Shown in pieces: positions 18,501 to 19,153 of a DNA stretch of 19,153 nt. Made by a program: the position numbers and the translations under genes. A model generated the notes under the pieces. It made no database searches and was not told the DNA's origin. It saw only the letters and a program-made list of their open reading frames with translations. Within the stretch, counting starts at the first letter, position 1. The number at the start of each line of letters is the position of its first letter. This stretch comes from Saccoglossus kowalevskii (lineage: Eukaryota; Hemichordata; Enteropneusta; Harrimaniidae), in contig NW_003135338.1 in NCBI RefSeq assembly GCF_000003605.2, forward strand, positions 173,098 through 192,250, in the 5' to 3' direction.

Positions 18501-18622
18501 ATGTATCCGTGTCGTATAACACCGCTACAAACCGCCTCTACGACCAGGGCTACGTTGTTGTGGGTGCCGCTGGTAATGCTCGCCGGGACGCGTGTAATTT
18601 CCTGGCTGGTGGCTCAGATCAC
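15421..18622 (+). CDS. Secreted proteinase K-like subtilase (S8 family), 3'-partial
   Basis: The exons are 15421-15549, 16035-16181, 16257-16307 (optional), 16378-16507, 16790-16908, 17525-17702 and 18426-18622, all with GT/AG junctions and consistent phases, giving 317 residues if all are used. Domains: signal peptide (~1-20, MRVPLTLLVSALTVASVAGQ), I9-type propeptide (from VPDRYMVVLKA through GFSADMDTALL to YVEKDSK), then the linker LDRIDQQLLPLDGATYEPL typical of proteinase K relatives. The catalytic domain shows VYIIDSGI (Asp164), CGKHGTAMAG (His207) and GAAGN (oxyanion Asn302). The Ser block (GTSMA type) would be in exons right of the window. The expected role is endopeptidase activity after secretion and prodomain removal. 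Departures from the family: GTAMAG instead of GTHxAG, and no SLGG-like strand where the substrate-binding segment should be. Orthologue and substrate are unknown. Confidence 0.88.
16035..16181 (+). CDS. S8 protease exon 2: propeptide
   Basis: 49 codons, phase 0 at both ends, with acceptor TTTTACTAG and donor GAG|GTAAGC. It contains the helix LIDVAHRAVRYAEN and the I9 hallmark FMGFSADMDTALLDE. Confidence 0.87.
16214..16245. repeat. Hairpin just upstream of the optional exon acceptor
   Basis: Outer arms TGTAACA and TGTTACA (16214-16220, 16239-16245) enclose the perfect palindrome GTAATCATGATTAC (16225-16238), with a CGTG bulge on the left. It ends 11 nt before the acceptor AG at 16256. Confidence 0.5.
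16257..16307 (+). CDS. S8 protease optional exon 3 (51 bp, in-frame cassette)
   Basis: 17 codons (VAVPQPTSQTIIGHRKK), phase 0 on both sides, with acceptor ATATTTAG and donor AAG|GTATGG. It would insert 17 residues between LLDE and VRGYTEVDYVEKD, exactly where the I9 fold normally continues without a break. Skipping it restores the usual ...LLDEVRGYTEVDYVEKD, so this is either an alternative exon, a lineage-specific insertion, or not an exon at all. Its polypyrimidine tract is weak. Confidence 0.4.
16378..16507 (+). CDS. S8 protease exon 4: propeptide end and linker
   Basis: 130 bp ending in phase 1, with acceptor TTCTAATTAACAG and donor A|GTAAGT. It encodes the last propeptide strand (VRGYTEVDYVEKDSK) and the linker PPHLDRIDQQLLPLDGATYE; prodomain processing probably falls between these two. 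Confidence 0.87.
16790..16908 (+). CDS. S8 protease exon 5: catalytic Asp block
   Basis: Acceptor TGTGTATTGCAG, donor CAG|GTACGC. The exon carries GVEVYIIDSGIMEDHEEFVG; the catalytic Asp codon is 16822-16824. It agrees with the proteinase K pattern V-x-V-Y-x-I-D-(T/S)-G-I followed by E-F-x-G-R. Confidence 0.9.
17525..17702 (+). CDS. S8 protease exon 6: catalytic His block
   Basis: Acceptor TCTGATTACAG, donor CG|GTAAAG, ending in phase 1. It contains CGKHGTAMAGIVGGNTYGVA; the His codon is 17567-17569. It is followed by VRVLTGTCDG, equivalent to the VKVLDxxGxG of relatives. The usual His/Val after HGT is Ala-Met here. Confidence 0.9.
18040..18306. mobile_element. TTAA MITE, family B long copy 4 in protease intron 6
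   Basis: TTAA occurs at both ends (18040-18043, 18303-18306). The left end TTAAGGGGCGGTAGTCGTCG, then CGCCACGCATGCGCGA, pairs with the reverse complement of the right end, TTAAAGGGCGGTGGTCGTCG, then CGCTGCGCATGTGCGA: about 36 bp with roughly five mismatches. At 267 bp it is twice the size of the other copies. Its left part shares the ATATGGG-(T/A)-CTCATA block with them while the centre is different. It lies between exons 6 and 7 and is removed with the intron. Confidence 0.8.
18426..18622 (+). CDS. S8 protease exon 7: oxyanion Asn block (last exon in window)
   Basis: Acceptor TTACGTCACGTAG, donor CAC|GTGAGT, ending in phase 0. It continues VIHGMDMVLFSGGA and reaches YVVVGAAGNARRDACNF; the Asn codon is 18575-18577. 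Family members carry a S-x-SLGG strand upstream of this block; here the corresponding stretch reads VVLIASGTQNEYVSV. The next exon, expected to hold the Ser, is outside the window. Confidence 0.86.
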
Positions 18623-19153
18623 GTGAGTATCAGGGGGAAAATCTCTCTCTCTGGGTTCTCCACACGTGTCAGGGGGGAAACTCGTCTCGTCTCTATATCT
18701 CGTCCCCTTGAGGTACGGGATCGGGAAAGTCACTTTAACTTTACAGTCAAATAAGACACACACAACGAAATACGTTTCAGCTCTCGTCTTAGTCGGTCAA
18801 TCGAGCACTCTATCAGACACAGCGCCCTGGGGAAAAAGTCCCCAAGACTCTCTTAAGGCTGACCCAAGACTAGCCCAAGACTGGACTGCGTCAAGGCTCG
18901 CCCCAAGACTCTCTCGGACTCGACTCGACTGCCCAGGACTGCACCCTCGACTGCCCAGGACTGCACTCGACTCTCTAGGACTGCGTCTGTCGTGGAGTAC
19001 TCTTCAAGACCAACTCAAACTCTCTTTATTCATTTTCAAAACTCTAACCAATTACAAAGCAGTAAAAAGACTCTAAGGCGTAACCTTCAATCATAAAGCC
19101 AATCACACTAAGTACTGAATACGTCATATCTTTTGATTAATCGTTCACTACAT
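18623..19153 (+). other. S8 protease intron 7 (incomplete)
   Basis: Starts with GTGAGT and runs to the window end with no acceptor and continuing exon that I can support. Contains the degenerate repeat at 18838-18985. The open frames reading through from exon 7 and at 18666-19076 are intronic. Confidence 0.6.
18838..18985. repeat. Degenerate C-rich CCAAGACT / CCCAGGACTGCA repeat
   Basis: A local low-complexity tract built from variants of CCAAGACT, CTCGACT and CCCAGGACTGCA; CTCGACTGCCCAGGACTGCA is nearly duplicated back to back at about 18925-18970. It is GC-rich compared with the intron around it. Confidence 0.65.

Noticed and set aside
18428-18754. Open frame reading through exon 7 into downstream sequence
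   Set aside because: After SDH there is a clear GTGAGT donor, and the read-through residues bear no resemblance to the S8 fold.
18666-19076. 136-codon open frame
   Set aside because: It is intronic and driven by the C-rich repeat, with low-complexity RLAPRLSRT-type content.
1-19153. CRISPR array, bacterial operon or phage content
   Set aside because: No regularly spaced short repeats or ribosome-binding-site/operon layout; genes are intron-containing and animal-type.

Overview
This is animal nuclear DNA, not bacterial: coding sequence is split into short exons with GT/AG junctions, the background is AT-rich, and most of the window is non-coding and crowded with short inverted-repeat elements. 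The repeat style (TTAA-flanked foldbacks, a TACTGTAAA-ended element, a ~150 bp tandem repeat next to a hairpin) and the gene content suggest a marine lophotrochozoan, most likely a mollusc. The taxon is an inference and is not proven by the sequence.

Two genes are supported, both on the + strand. (1) Positions 412-2978 hold the last three coding exons of a P5B-type ATPase of the ATP13A2/ATP13A3 group: the final two membrane segments and a basic cytosolic tail with the family's K-Y/F-K-x-(I/L)-E-R-E-L...P-x-WPP signature, ending at a stop codon. The rest of that gene lies left of the window. (2) Positions 15421-18622 hold the first six or seven coding exons of a secreted proteinase K-like subtilase (S8 family): signal peptide, I9-type propeptide, catalytic Asp block, catalytic His block and oxyanion Asn block. 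The catalytic Ser exon must lie right of the window. One 51-bp exon (16257-16307) sits inside the propeptide and looks dispensable.

The 12.4 kb between the genes (2979-15420) has no gene I can recognise. It holds several non-autonomous DNA-transposon-like elements. One TTAA-flanked family (family B) occurs at 5814-5950, 13466-13595, 14904-15029, and again at 18040-18306 inside a protease intron. A second TTAA element lies at 4931-5072, a CCCTCTAGTGACG foldback at 11506-11614, a TACTGTAAA element at 6987-7198, and a tandem repeat with an adjacent hairpin at 6131-6590. Three short open frames (7260-7484, 14166-14360, 14661-15029) are noted as weak candidates only.

The two genes have no evident functional link: one is a polyamine/cation-type endolysosomal pump, the other a secreted protease. 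The most useful leads are the TTAA element family, the optional propeptide exon with a hairpin at its acceptor, the altered substrate-binding region of the protease, and the short Cys-rich frame at 14166-14360.
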